Part shown: positions 19,280-26,908 of the stretch, in pieces
Numbering within the stretch: position 1 is the stretch's first letter
Layout: the number at the start of each line of letters is the position of its first letter
Assembly (NCBI RefSeq): GCF_030544485.1
Contig: NZ_CP130611.1
Coordinates: 62,001-126,000 of the forward strand
Direction: 5' to 3'
From: Halomonas sp. HAL1
GTDB taxonomy: Bacteria > Pseudomonadota > Gammaproteobacteria > Pseudomonadales > Halomonadaceae
DNA: 64,000 nucleotides
The notes under the pieces: generated by a model
Databases searched by the model: none
What the model saw: the letters and a program-made list of their open reading frames with translations, nothing else
Told to the model about the DNA's origin: nothing
Translations under genes and position numbers: made by a program

Positions 19280-19311
19280 TAACACGCCCGCGGTGATCGG
19301 CGGACGCTTAC

Positions 19312-19487
19312 ACATCACCCTGGTTAGGTAGACGCTGTCCCTCTCGGTCAGTATTGAGCAACAATGCGGCTGCCGCGCTTAGTGCAAGTCGTGCGGAGGT
19401 GTGGGATGTTTTGCCCGCCTGTATACAGGTTTCCAATTGCAGCCAATAGGCTTGCAGCACTTGGTCTGATAATGAAGCGGACGGCAT
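19312..19487 (-). pseudogene. 5' part of the gene split by IS66
   Basis: ATG 19487 opens a frame (MPSASLSDQVLQAYWLQLET ... ARLALSAAAALLLNTDREG ... NQGD) that reaches the IS66 end and joins the 16506-16899 frame exactly if IS66 is excised. The same frame is open upstream to about 19560, where it meets truncated tniB in another frame, so the true N-terminus was probably lost in a deletion. Confidence 0.5.
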
Positions 19488-19552
19488 AGAACTGAGACAT
19501 GCTTGAATACGTCTTTTCTCAGAGTCGATCTTCTTTGCTTGGTTATCCGGCT

Positions 19553-19888
19553 CTACAGACTTTTCTCATCGGCACTCGGTGGGGCTTGAGTGACGATCAC
19601 GGGTTTCACAGGTTCTACGTCATCATTCACGTAGCCCTCACCGTACTGTTTACGAAACCGTTGAACGATGGTTGTCTTTCCGTTGTTGGAGTCACCCACG
19701 AGCAAAAGGTTAGGCATACGAGGGCGACTAGGCTTCTCCATCAGCCCACGCATGACCTCAATGACACGATTAGCCAATGGATACCCCAACCATCGCGGTT
19801 GATCCATAAACTTCATTCGCTCTTTAGCGGACAGCCCCAAGACATGACGAAGATCAGGATGAAGGTGTGTGCTCATGCTATGTCCCAA
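19553..19888 (-). pseudogene. tniB: TniB/TnsC-like ATPase, C-terminally truncated
   Basis: Only 111 residues remain of a protein normally near 300. The N-terminal part is typical: LHPDLRHVLGLSAKERMKFM, MPNLLLVGDSNNGKTTIVQR with the Walker A, and VIVTQAPPSADEK, after which the frame ends. Walker B and sensor motifs are missing. The ATPase normally recruits the transposase to target DNA. The gene follows the tniA-like gene on the same strand; the truncation means the transposon cannot move by itself. Confidence 0.85.
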
Positions 19889-19938
19889 TTCACATCGATA
19901 TCACCCGATAAGAGACCATCTCCCTGAGCGGGTGACTC

Positions 19939-21801
19939 TTAGGGGGGCGCGGTTGAGGGCGCATGTAAAAGGGGATCTGCAGGTGTCACCTTCTTCTCAT
20001 GCTCTTTACGTCGTTGTGCCTGACGGCGACTTCGCTTAGTGCGTGCTTGCGACTCCTCCACATGGGTTCGCAGTTCACTAATAGCGCGTAGGATTTCAGA
20101 CTCGTTCACCGAGCTCCTACCTTCCTGGCGAAGGCGCGCCTTCGCCTGTGCATACTCCCAAACGCTCATTGAGGGGAGGGCAAGATTGGCAAAGGGAATG
20201 CGAAAATAGTGGCCGAGTTCTGGGTCTTTGAACCAAATGACACTAATGTCGCGAGGGTCGCGTCGGAATACAAAAGTACGTTTCTTGTTTGGCGTGTCTG
20301 GATCTTTAGCATTGATCCATGGCCTTAGCGCCTCGTCGTAATAGTTCATGCCATCGATGGTCAAACCAAAGGTCTGGATCGTGCGCTGAAAGCTGGGCAA
20401 AAAATCGAGCAATACAGAAAGTCTATCAGCAGGCCGTGGTGCTAAGCCCACTCCCTGCACGTCAGCATTGCCAAACACACCGATTTCCCATTTCCTCATC
20501 GGTGACATACCAATTCCAGAATGAAGACGCTGGTGGTAAACCTTACAAATCAACGTCACCAGCCACTCTTCAAACTCGCTTTTCGTCATGGCTGCGTGTT
20601 TCTCTGGATCGTACCCCTCTTTCTCTTTAATGGAGGAAAAGGTCGTCCCAGGCATGTTATGGATCTCCTTGAGAAGAGAGCCCAGCAACCGCTCGATGTG
20701 ACCACCGTAACGAGGCTGCTTAACAGGCCGAAATTCAAGGTTGATCCCATAGGCTAGGCATGAGCGCCGAAACGTCTCTGAGCGAAAATCTGGGCCGTTA
20801 TCGACATGAATCGTGGCGGGAGTGCCCCATACCGGCCACTTTGCCTCCACGTTATGCAGCAGCAACCATTCATCTTTAGGCAGCATTGATTGAGCCACGC
20901 ACAAGCCGACGGATGTTTCAGAGGGTGGGTCGAACGATAAGTAATAGCCCGTGACTACGCGAGTGCACACGTCCATTGCCAGCGTGATCCATGGTCGACC
21001 AATCGGTTTGCGATGCACGTCATCCACCAAAATAATATCGGCAGGCGTGTGGTCAATCTGCATGACCGCTAGCGGATAGTCCGCATTGGGAAATTTTCCA
21101 GCCGCCGGCTGAAACTTATTAATCGCTTTGTCTCTAAAGCCATGGCCACGCAATCGGTCACGCTCCGGGATATCACGCAGACGAGCACGAACGGTACCAG
21201 GGCTCGGCGGGTCAATGCGCCGTTCATGGCAGCGCCGCATCACTTCCTGTACCGCTTTTTGCGCGGAGGGACGCTGCAGCGTCAGGTACACGTCTTTGAT
21301 GACTTCCTGAATTACCGCTTCGGCATGCGCGGGGATACGCGACTTACCCTTCTTCCATCCTGGCTTTTGAGGAATCAATGCAAGCACCGAGCCCGTCGCT
21401 TTATACCGCTTCAACCAACGGTAGATCGTGGCTGTATCCACACCCGTTTGTTTAGCACGCTCTTCCGCTGCATCTCGCCCTACGGTATGACGATCCACCA
21501 AGGGCTTAATGATGGAAAGGCGATGCTCAGCCTCCCGCCAATCGGCATCCCCAATCTCAGACATATCCTGCTCAAGGGGAGCAGGCCCGTTATGAAAAGG
21601 CGTTAATTCACTGATGCGAAGCGGACAACTACGCCCGGAGTCAACGGCAATACCAATGACCGTCTCAAAATCGAGCACCTGAGAAATACGGTAAACGGTG
21701 CCATCTTTCTGAACTTGCTCACCCACCGTGATCTGCAAGTGTTGGCGTGTTTGGGCGACGCCGCTACTGGGTTCAGCTGTGTTGTCACGATGATTATTCA
21801 T
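19939..21801 (-). CDS. tniA: TniA/TnsB-like DDE transposase
   Basis: The 620-residue protein has N-terminal HTH regions (DRHTVGRDAAEERAKQTGVD then TATIYRWLKRYK), the rve/Mu-type catalytic core with VMQIDHTPADIILVDD (first Asp), TIHVDNGPDFRSETFRR (second Asp) and PRYGGHIERLLGSLLKEIH (Glu), and a Mu-transposase C-terminal beta domain (FVFRRDPRDISVIWFKDPE). The tail is basic (KRSRRQAQRRKEHEKK), as used to contact TniB/TnsC. It cuts 3' ends and joins strands. It overlaps the tnsA-like gene by 8 bp. Confidence 0.93.
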   Translation of the reverse strand: MNNHRDNTAEPSSGVAQTRQHLQITVGEQVQKDGTVYRISQVLDFETVIGIAVDSGRSCPLRISELTPFHNGPAPLEQDMSEIGDADWREAEHRLSIIKPLVDRHTVGRDAAEERAKQTGVDTATIYRWLKRYKATGSVLALIPQKPGWKKGKSRIPAHAEAVIQEVIKDVYLTLQRPSAQKAVQEVMRRCHERRIDPPSPGTVRARLRDIPERDRLRGHGFRDKAINKFQPAAGKFPNADYPLAVMQIDHTPADIILVDDVHRKPIGRPWITLAMDVCTRVVTGYYLSFDPPSETSVGLCVAQSMLPKDEWLLLHNVEAKWPVWGTPATIHVDNGPDFRSETFRRSCLAYGINLEFRPVKQPRYGGHIERLLGSLLKEIHNMPGTTFSSIKEKEGYDPEKHAAMTKSEFEEWLVTLICKVYHQRLHSGIGMSPMRKWEIGVFGNADVQGVGLAPRPADRLSVLLDFLPSFQRTIQTFGLTIDGMNYYDEALRPWINAKDPDTPNKKRTFVFRRDPRDISVIWFKDPELGHYFRIPFANLALPSMSVWEYAQAKARLRQEGRSSVNESEILRAISELRTHVEESQARTKRSRRQAQRRKEHEKKVTPADPLLHAPSTAPP

Positions 21802-22507
21802 AATCGGGTACCCACACCTCTGATAGAGGGCTAAAGGATTGAGCCATATCGCAATCTAGCTGCCGGGTCGCCAGCAGATGCCATAAATGCGCAATTCCCT
21901 CTGCCCGGTAAATGTCACCCATGAAGTGCCGAGACAGCAGGTAATCCAAGGTCGCCACCCCCATCTCCCTCACCGTGTTGAGCACTGCCTGGCTTTCAAC
22001 AGAGGGAAACACCATTCGTTTGTAACGCGCCAAGAAAGTGATGTTGTCCAGGGTCTTATCACGAATGCGGCTTTCATCATGAATACGAAACGCCCAGCCC
22101 TCGTTGTTGGCATGCCGTATAGCCGCCTTCCATTTAGGCGACCATTCGCGCCAATGTGCTTGCCACTTTTCCCGTGGTTTGACCTCTACCAGGAGAGGTT
22201 TCGGGTAGTCCTTGTAATGACGGTTACCGAGACGGTAATAAACCAAATAATCCGGCGTGTAGGTGTAACGCCTACCGGTCACTGGATGATGAAACGGGAT
22301 CTCGCACGGCTGGGATATCACACCAAGGACGCTCACATCAAAGTCAGCCTTTATGAGGAAATCACGTTCGAGCGTCGACTCGAACTCAATAGACTCCTCC
22401 CCGCGAAAGGCATAGTAGCCAGACACACTTCGTCGGGTAGGGCCGATGTTACGAACGGATGTAGGCAATGGCATGGGCAGTCGCACCAAATAGTGAATAA
22501 AACGCAT
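21794..22507 (-). CDS. tnsA: TnsA-like heteromeric transposase endonuclease
   Basis: The 237-residue product has the TnsA nuclease fold: YYAFRGEESIEFESTLERDF with the Glu, ITYTPDYLVYY-like YTYTPDYLVYYRLG with the Asp, and LLVEVKPREKW with the E-x-K pair, giving a restriction-enzyme-like active site. A C-terminal winged-helix part follows. In Tn7-like elements TnsA cuts the 5' ends, giving cut-and-paste movement. The gene begins within 106 bp of the transposon end and next to the TniA-binding repeats. An internal Met (PLPTSVRNIG) could be the true start. Confidence 0.88.
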   Translation of the reverse strand: MRFIHYLVRLPMPLPTSVRNIGPTRRSVSGYYAFRGEESIEFESTLERDFLIKADFDVSVLGVISQPCEIPFHHPVTGRRYTYTPDYLVYYRLGNRHYKDYPKPLLVEVKPREKWQAHWREWSPKWKAAIRHANNEGWAFRIHDESRIRDKTLDNITFLARYKRMVFPSVESQAVLNTVREMGVATLDYLLSRHFMGDIYRAEGIAHLWHLLATRQLDCDMAQSFSPLSEVWVPDYE

Positions 22508-22613
22508 TCTGTCGCAGCAATTTCTATTAAATCTGTCGCATTCAATCCTGTACAGACTGCCATAATAGCCCGATATTACGCGCTGAGGGTCGCATTAATT
22601 GCTGAAAATGACA
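22508..22613. repeat. right end of Tn7/Tn5053-like transposon
   Basis: Read on the minus strand from 22613 the terminus is TGTCATTTTCAGCAATTAAT; the first 12 bases equal the ends of Tn5053/Tn402-type transposons as I remember them. Three internal repeats with a GTCGCA core follow (22508-22524, 22532-22548, 22586-22602), expected transposase binding sites. The next bases outside are GCATG, a candidate 5-bp duplication whose partner lies outside the window. Confidence 0.7.
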
Positions 22614-22870
22614 GCATGCTGGACGCTCTGTAACCCCTGACCGCGAACCATCTCAACCCAGTCCCAATAAGGGAGGGCTGTATCCCCATTCTTGTACTCA
22701 AGCAGCCAGTCTTCCCGTGGGTAGAGGGCGTGCTGCGTCTTCTGTTGGGAAATGAGGGGATTCGTTTCGTGTTTGGATTGCTGATCCTGATAGCTTGGCA
22801 TGGGAATACTCGCTAAATCATTTAAAGCACTGGCGGCTCCAAAGCCGCCAAGGATTGGCTTACCTGCCAT
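22614..22870 (-). pseudogene. plasmid gene truncated by the transposon
   Basis: The frame from ATG 22870 encodes about 86 native residues (MAGKPILGGFGAASALNDLA ... YPREDWLLEYKNGDTALPYW ... VEMVRGQG) and then runs into the transposon end. The DWxxEYxNGDT block resembles a family of small plasmid proteins of unknown function. The gene overlaps its upstream neighbour by 11 bp. Confidence 0.6.
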
Positions 22871-23189
22871 AGACCGTCAGACCATCGGTAGGCGTGACAT
22901 CAGCATCGAACATGAGCCAGCGGACGCCAGTTTTGCGCGCTTCACTGGCCAGACTGTTCAGCACTGGCACATCATTTGAAACTTTGGCTAACGGGTCGTA
23001 TTCGGCTCCGTCATAGGTATATCCCGCTGAAATTACGAACCACTCCCGGTGCGCATTTGCACCGTTGATTTCGCGCCGTGCTAGGAGCGTTTCCACCGTT
23101 TCCACCTCCTCTTGAGGGAGATGGCCAGTGGTCAGAACGATCATGCTTTCAGCTTGGTTGAGCTTCGCGTAAGTCAGCGGGTTAGCCAT
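22860..23189 (-). CDS. small plasmid protein, possibly DUF5983-like
   Basis: ATG 23189 gives 109 residues. The core ESMIVLTTGHLPQEEVETVE followed by REWFVISAGYTYDGAEYDP resembles DUF5983-type plasmid proteins, as far as I recall; no enzyme motif is visible. A longer start at 23228 is possible, but the promoter at 23227 makes it unlikely. Upstream lies a perfect 22-bp palindrome that fills the promoter spacer. The downstream gene overlaps it and is cut by the transposon. Confidence 0.55.
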   Translation of the reverse strand: MANPLTYAKLNQAESMIVLTTGHLPQEEVETVETLLARREINGANAHREWFVISAGYTYDGAEYDPLAKVSNDVPVLNSLASEARKTGVRWLMFDADVTPTDGLTVYGR

Positions 23190-23226
23190 GGGCTGTCTCT
23201 CTCTAAGTGCTTGGGAACGTCCCTCC

Positions 23227-23257
23227 ATTATAGTCCTATATATAGGACTATTCCAGA
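23227..23257 (-). promoter_or_regulatory. promoter with perfect palindromic operator
   Basis: TAGTCCTATATATAGGACTA (23231-23250), extended one base each side to 22 bp, is a perfect palindrome. On the minus strand TATAAT (-10) begins inside it and 17 bp separate it from a weak -35 (TGGAAT). A dimeric repressor bound here would block the promoter for 23189-22614. Confidence 0.6.
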
Positions 23258-23355
23258 ACGAAAGGCAGTTTTAGACGCCAATATAATGAGTAATTCTGGT
23301 GTCATCCCGGATAGGGGGAGGACGGTCACATAGCAGATCGAAGATGCAGTTGGAT

Positions 23356-23373
23356 TGTTTCGCATGCGAAACA
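23356..23373. repeat. palindromic site P1, TGTTTCGCATGCGAAACA
   Basis: Exact consensus copy, perfect palindrome (20 bp with flanking T/A). It is in a gene-free gap between two minus-strand transcription units. One of six copies in the window; resembles parS or a repressor operator in form. Confidence 0.75.
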
Positions 23374-23395
23374 AATACGCCGCCATCTAACGAAA

Positions 23396-23429
23396 ATCGG
23401 GCAGCAAACCGCTAAGGTTGCTGCCCGAT
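23396..23429 (-). terminator. Rho-independent terminator
   Basis: ATCGGGCAGCAA (23396-23407) pairs with TTGCTGCCCGAT (23418-23429), 12 bp; on the minus strand the stem is followed by TTTTCG. It ends the transcript of the lipoprotein and 73-residue genes. Confidence 0.8.
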
Positions 23430-23454
23430 CGCGTACTTGCAGTCTCGCATGGGT

Positions 23455-23676
23455 TTAACTCGGCATCGTGTCGTTGTCATCGAGCGTTTCAGAGGCCGCG
23501 GAGAGGGATGCTTCGGCAAAGGCTGCCGCGTTCTCGCCGACTTCCTCGGGGCTTAATTTACCCCCTCCCTCGCCAAGCAGAATGGCGTGCATGGCGGTCA
23601 TCGTGAAAACTTCCAGCCTGGTCATGTCCTGCGCAGACTTATTGAACCGCGAGGTGTTGATATTATCGTCAGCCAT
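23455..23676 (-). CDS. small hypothetical plasmid protein
   Basis: Probable start MADDNINTSRFNK at 23676 gives 73 residues, acidic and helical (LSPEEVGENAAAFAEASLSA). An upstream ATG at 23703 is less likely. No family recognised. It lies 50 bp after the lipoprotein gene and just before a terminator, so is probably cotranscribed. Confidence 0.5.
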   Translation of the reverse strand: MADDNINTSRFNKSAQDMTRLEVFTMTAMHAILLGEGGGKLSPEEVGENAAAFAEASLSAASETLDDNDTMPS

Positions 23677-23726
23677 ATTGCCCTCCAAAAGCTGAGCGGC
23701 CACTGCTTGAGTGGCCGCTGATCGGA

Positions 23727-24236
23727 TCAGATTCGTTCCCAGTCGCCACCGGCATTCTGGCAGGTAGTGACATTTTGATCACTGTCCTCGGGGCCATCAG
23801 TGACAGTAATGTAGTAATCAATGCAGGTGCGGCCTTCACTATCGACATAAGGATCACTCTTGGCGATGTTCTGTTTCATGTTGGCCACGTCCTCGAACCC
23901 GACTTCAGGTTCGCCCTGCAACGCGGTGAAAGCACCACGCATCCCCTTATCGACCACGCCTAGTGCGCCAGCGCCAACAGCCCCGTAAGCCGCACCGCTC
24001 ATACCGGCCTTACCGCCATTAACCAAACCCTGCATGCCCTGCATCTGACTGACTGACTCGGCTCCCGCTGCGCTGGCGCTACTGTTGTTACGACCGCCTA
24101 TCACATCGGCCACACCTGTAATCGCGTTGACGGCTGAATTTTGCAACATGCCAGCCCCTTGCGGTGCTGCGCAACCGGCAGCCATAAGCAGCATTGAGGC
24201 GGCAGCCAGACCTTTGAGAGTTTGCTTGATAGTCAT
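23727..24236 (-). CDS. glycine-zipper-like lipoprotein
   Basis: Start ATG 24236 (AAGGGG SD, 6 bases away) gives 169 residues: signal MTIKQTLKGLAAASMLLMAA with lipobox MAAGC, then a Gly/Ala-rich region (GKAGMSGAAYGAVGAGALGV) like glycine-zipper lipoproteins, and a C-terminal domain with two Cys (RTCIDYYITVTDG ... TTCQNAGGDWERI) that may form a disulfide. Probably an outer-membrane lipoprotein of the plasmid. The longer frame to 24314 lacks support. It is divergent from 24515 and shares a promoter element with it. Confidence 0.65.
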   Translation of the reverse strand: MTIKQTLKGLAAASMLLMAAGCAAPQGAGMLQNSAVNAITGVADVIGGRNNSSASAAGAESVSQMQGMQGLVNGGKAGMSGAAYGAVGAGALGVVDKGMRGAFTALQGEPEVGFEDVANMKQNIAKSDPYVDSEGRTCIDYYITVTDGPEDSDQNVTTCQNAGGDWERI

Positions 24237-24299
24237 TTTGATCCCCTTTGTTCCCTTGTTTTGATGGCCTCGGGCAGAATTGCTGCCAAATATATAAAT

Positions 24300-24330
24300 T
24301 ATACTATACGACAATTTCTACTTCAAACCC
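24300..24330 (-). promoter_or_regulatory. promoter of the lipoprotein gene with shared element
   Basis: On the minus strand: TTGAAG, 17-bp spacer, TATAAT. The spacer end plus -10 contains TGTCGTATAGTATA (24300-24313), repeated with one change at 24486 in front of the divergent gene. Confidence 0.55.
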
Positions 24331-24485
24331 TGCGAAGCAATTTCAGACCCAGTATCCTCTGCGCAATCCCGATCCACCGCAAGCGCAGCGCTCCTACATT
24401 GTAGCGCAAGGTCGTAGAGGCAAATTTATGGCAATAAGGGCTGGCGCGGCATCAGAATACAACGTTTAAGAAACTAAATTAAAAA

Positions 24486-24501
24486 TGTCGTCTAGTATAG
24501 T
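24486..24501 (+). promoter_or_regulatory. promoter element of the divergent gene
   Basis: TGTCGTCTAGTATA (24486-24499) matches the element at 24300-24313 on the other strand; TATAGT is the likely -10. The intervening 170 bp holds no gene. A shared regulator of both directions is inferred. Confidence 0.45.
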
Positions 24502-24514
24502 TAAGGCTGTTAAT

Positions 24515-24736
24515 ATGAATTCAGATACCCTAATCAAGAACGCGCAAGACGAGCTTTCCCTGCTCTCACGACTGGTCGTAGATCGGGCGACTATGCGCGA
24601 AGGCAATGGAAAACTGACGCTGTTAATTGATGAGGAGGGGGCGCGGTTACTGACGATGGAGCGGGTGCGCCAAGAAATTGAGTGCGCCGTAAAGAAAGCG
24701 TATGGGCTGGAGGTTGCCTATGAGCGGGCTTCGTAA
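24515..24736 (+). CDS. small hypothetical protein
   Basis: ATG 24515 gives 73 residues with a helical acidic/basic pattern (NAQDELSLLSRLVVDRATMR ... VRQEIECAVKKAYGLEVAYE). No family recognised. It overlaps the next gene by 17 bp, starting a run of co-oriented plasmid genes. Confidence 0.5.
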   Translation: MNSDTLIKNAQDELSLLSRLVVDRATMREGNGKLTLLIDEEGARLLTMERVRQEIECAVKKAYGLEVAYERAS

Positions 24737-25043
24737 TTCCCGCCAGGCCCGACAGCTAGTTAGGCGTCTTGAGCGTGACTGTGATCTAAAGTGGCCAGGC
24801 GGCGCTGACAACGCGGCTTTGCTTCATGACCGCTCTGCGAGTCGCTGGGAACTCCATACGCTTGAAGGCCCTTCGTTACCTGTCATCTCTGGCCCTACCC
24901 CCCTTACCCACCTGCTGCGTGATGGATTCGTCCTGATCCGCTGGCCGGATGACAGCATCGAGCTTTTCCACGTTGAATCGGCAGAATCACAACTGAGCCA
25001 CCGGCTGCAAGAAAACGCGGAGGTGGCCGCAGCCGGGAGTTAA
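24720..25043 (+). CDS. hypothetical plasmid protein
   Basis: ATG 24720 gives 107 residues. The basic N-terminus (GLRNSRQARQLVRRLERDCD) precedes a beta-rich part (HLLRDGFVLIRWPDDSIELF). No conserved domain recognised. Close coupling with both neighbours suggests an operon. Confidence 0.5.
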   Translation: MSGLRNSRQARQLVRRLERDCDLKWPGGADNAALLHDRSASRWELHTLEGPSLPVISGPTPLTHLLRDGFVLIRWPDDSIELFHVESAESQLSHRLQENAEVAAAGS

Positions 25044-25048
25044 AACCC

Positions 25049-25531
25049 ATGACAAGCAAGACCACCTTTCGAGTCAGTCACCGCGCCCTGTTGGGCCATT
25101 GGTTGCTCGTACCCTTGGGGGCAGCGCTGCACTTTGCGCCTCATGCCCCCTTCACCCTCGCTGGTGCCAATGCTCCAGACGCCCTGACGAACATCCTTTC
25201 CTGGGCAGGGATGGGGTTAGCCGCTTGGGGATTGCTGAACGTCGCCTATCAGCGTCTTGCCCACGAGTACGCGATAGGCCCCGATCGCGTTATAGAGCGG
25301 CACGGCATCATCGCTAGGCGTGTTACACCCCTGTTTATTGACCACATTCGTTCTACCGAAGTGAACCAGACGATTATGGGGCGCTTACTGGGATACGGGA
25401 CCGTGGAAATGTCGGCGGCAGGCACTGGTACCAGCGAAGCTCGCTTCGATCGTGTGGCCAACCCGATGGAAGTCATGGCTTCAATCGACAATCACCTTAA
25501 AAGCCGCATGGCAGGCTCTGGAGAGGAGTAG
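25049..25531 (+). CDS. membrane protein with bacterial PH domain
   Basis: The 160-residue product has two hydrophobic segments (ALLGHWLLVPLGAALHFAPH and ILSWAGMGLAAWGLLNVAYQ) followed by a YdbS/YdbT-like bPH2 domain (EYAIGPDRVIERHGIIARRV ... IDHIRSTEVNQTIMGRLLGY ... VEMSAAGTGTSEARFDRVAN). The RVT/DHIRS and GRLLGYGTV pattern is typical. Role unknown; such proteins are common in plasmid modules and sit in the inner membrane. Confidence 0.75.
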   Translation: MTSKTTFRVSHRALLGHWLLVPLGAALHFAPHAPFTLAGANAPDALTNILSWAGMGLAAWGLLNVAYQRLAHEYAIGPDRVIERHGIIARRVTPLFIDHIRSTEVNQTIMGRLLGYGTVEMSAAGTGTSEARFDRVANPMEVMASIDNHLKSRMAGSGEE

Positions 25532-25538
25532 CAAGCTT

Positions 25539-25907
25539 ATGGACTCACAAGTTTCCGCCCTAGCTGATGTGTTGATTCCAGGGCAAGCTATTGTGTCTAC
25601 CGATTGCCATCAGTCGCAGGAGCTGCTGCCCCACCGGCAGTTGCTCACGCAGGTATTCCTGAAGGCGATTGACGACCTGAAGAGTAGCAACCTCAAGCAC
25701 CAGTTTTCAGCAGCAGAGTTTCTTACTGGCCCTGTTGCTGAAGAGTATGTAGGCCACCTCGGGCTGCCTGAGTGGACACCCAAGCTGGCGCTATTGATCC
25801 ATGCTCAATGTGAGCTTCGTACTTGCCTTGAGATACCTGAGCAGCTGGAGACAACCCTTAGCCAGTATGCACCGCCCGGAGAAGGTGAGCGCCGCACCTC
25901 TTTGTGA
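25539..25907 (+). CDS. hypothetical plasmid protein
   Basis: ATG 25539 gives 122 residues, acidic, with no signal or membrane helix. No family recognised (ADVLIPGQAIVSTDCHQSQE ... LPEWTPKLALLIHAQCELRT). It follows the PH-domain gene by 7 bp. Its end abuts a methyltransferase remnant, so its own C-terminus may be shortened by the same deletion. Confidence 0.45.
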   Translation: MDSQVSALADVLIPGQAIVSTDCHQSQELLPHRQLLTQVFLKAIDDLKSSNLKHQFSAAEFLTGPVAEEYVGHLGLPEWTPKLALLIHAQCELRTCLEIPEQLETTLSQYAPPGEGERRTSL

Positions 25908-26123
25908 TTTTCCCTGGGCCTCAATAGCTCCCTCCATCACCTTGAAGCCGCAGCGAGTTGTCTGGCTCCTGGCGGGCGACTTGTGGCTATCCTCCCCGGC
26001 AGCATGCGCGGCAAGGATTTACTGCCAGGCCGGGAGATGGAATGGACTGCTAGCTATCAGGGCGAGTTCGCCGGGACTGGCGTTAACGTGACCATCCTGG
26101 TGGCCGATAAGCCCGACCAGTAA
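25908..26123 (+). pseudogene. C-terminal remnant of a SAM-dependent methyltransferase
   Basis: The frame reads LNSSLHHLEAAASCLAPGGR, LVAILPGSMRGKDLLPGREM, EWTASYQGEFAGTGVNVTIL and ends VADKPDQ. CLxPGGRLVAI is the typical end of a class I methyltransferase domain, and the rest resembles plasmid methyltransferases. The N-terminal SAM-binding and catalytic parts are missing. Confidence 0.55.
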
Positions 26124-26207
26124 GAAGTAAGCTGGCGCGGTCCATGCGATCGCGCCAGCTTTAGTGTTTGAGTTAGCATCCCGAAAACACATCCTAACGG
26201 AAAGGCA

Positions 26208-26426
26208 ATGGATCAAGTACGCGACGAGGCTTACCGCCTGTCACATGAGCTTCACCTAAAGCAGGGCCGCTATCAGCCCTCTCCCTATCGTCCTTGGTCC
26301 TCTGAGGATATGGCGTGGCTCGCTGGCGCTGATGATGCCTCGGGGGACTACCCGGCAGCCGTTGATGGGCAAAGCAGCCCTTCGTCTTCACCTCACACGA
26401 AAGAAACCCAGCTCACTCTGTTCTGA
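26208..26426 (+). CDS. small hypothetical plasmid protein
   Basis: ATG 26208 (SD GGAAAGG) gives 72 residues; a helical N-terminus (VRDEAYRLSHELHLKQGRYQ) and a disordered Ser/Pro-rich tail. No family recognised. Confidence 0.45.
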   Translation: MDQVRDEAYRLSHELHLKQGRYQPSPYRPWSSEDMAWLAGADDASGDYPAAVDGQSSPSSSPHTKETQLTLF

Positions 26427-26520
26427 TCTCGCCCCAATAGTCGTTTTCATCTCCCCCTAAGCCTTGGCCTGCGCCAGCAAAGCAACTCGCGCAAAAAAAA
26501 TTCTCATCTCCTCCGGTTAA

Positions 26521-26593
26521 GTGTCAGTGGCTGCCCTATCTACCTGCGAGGCCCACCAAGGGCACCTATGAGAGAGCACCGCTGGGAGGCGGA
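26521..26593 (+). promoter_or_regulatory. cassette leader L1 (divergent copy)
   Basis: GTGTCAG, CCCTATC, GAGG, a hairpin GCCC-ACCAA-GGGC and ATGAGAGAG follow the cassette-leader order. Instead of CCTGC/GCAGG the hairpin arms are GCCC/GGGC, a paired change. It precedes the first gene of the conjugation cluster. Confidence 0.55.
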
Positions 26594-26908
26594 ATGGAGA
26601 TGATGGCGATGCGAGGCAGCACGCTTATTGGCGTAGCTATATTAGTTTGGGTCGCATGGATTGTTCTGGCGACCGATTCATCAGAACGTATTGAGCGTAC
26701 CTGTCAGCCGGTTCTGTGGTTCGGCAATGTGGCAACCTCTCTCACGCAGCTGACCTTTCCTAAGCAGCAGGAGACGGTTCACGAGACGTTTGAATCAGCC
26801 GACTACGCTTGTCGCTTTACCGTGTGGCGCTTGCTGCACGAGGACGCCTGGATCGAAACCCACAAAGGGAACGAATCTAGCGATGAGTCCGGGGAGCGCG
26901 AGCAATGA
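26594..26908 (+). CDS. single-pass membrane protein at start of conjugation cluster
   Basis: The 104-residue product has one membrane helix (STLIGVAILVWVAWIVLA, near 9-26) and a periplasmic domain with two Cys (ERTCQPVLWFGN ... ADYACRFTVWRLL). It overlaps the DsbA-like gene by 4 bp, suggesting the pair works together, perhaps as a disulfide substrate. No family recognised. It has the cassette-type leader. Confidence 0.6.
   Translation: MEMMAMRGSTLIGVAILVWVAWIVLATDSSERIERTCQPVLWFGNVATSLTQLTFPKQQETVHETFESADYACRFTVWRLLHEDAWIETHKGNESSDESGEREQ

Larger units (their letters stand above)
16900..19311 (+). mobile_element. IS66-family insertion sequence
   Basis: Left end GTAGGTGTCCACCTATTCC (from 16900) and right end, read inward, GTAAGCGTCCGCCGATCACC (from 19311) are the typical IS66 inverted repeats with mismatches. 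The element is 2.41 kb and carries tnpA, tnpB and tnpC in one operon. The flanking octamers (CGATGACG and ACATCACC) are not a duplication, unusual for IS66, which makes 8-bp duplications. Confidence 0.9.

Noticed and set aside
16892..19319. IS66 8-bp target duplication
   Set aside because: CGATGACG and ACATCACC do not match, nor with the boundary moved by one base.
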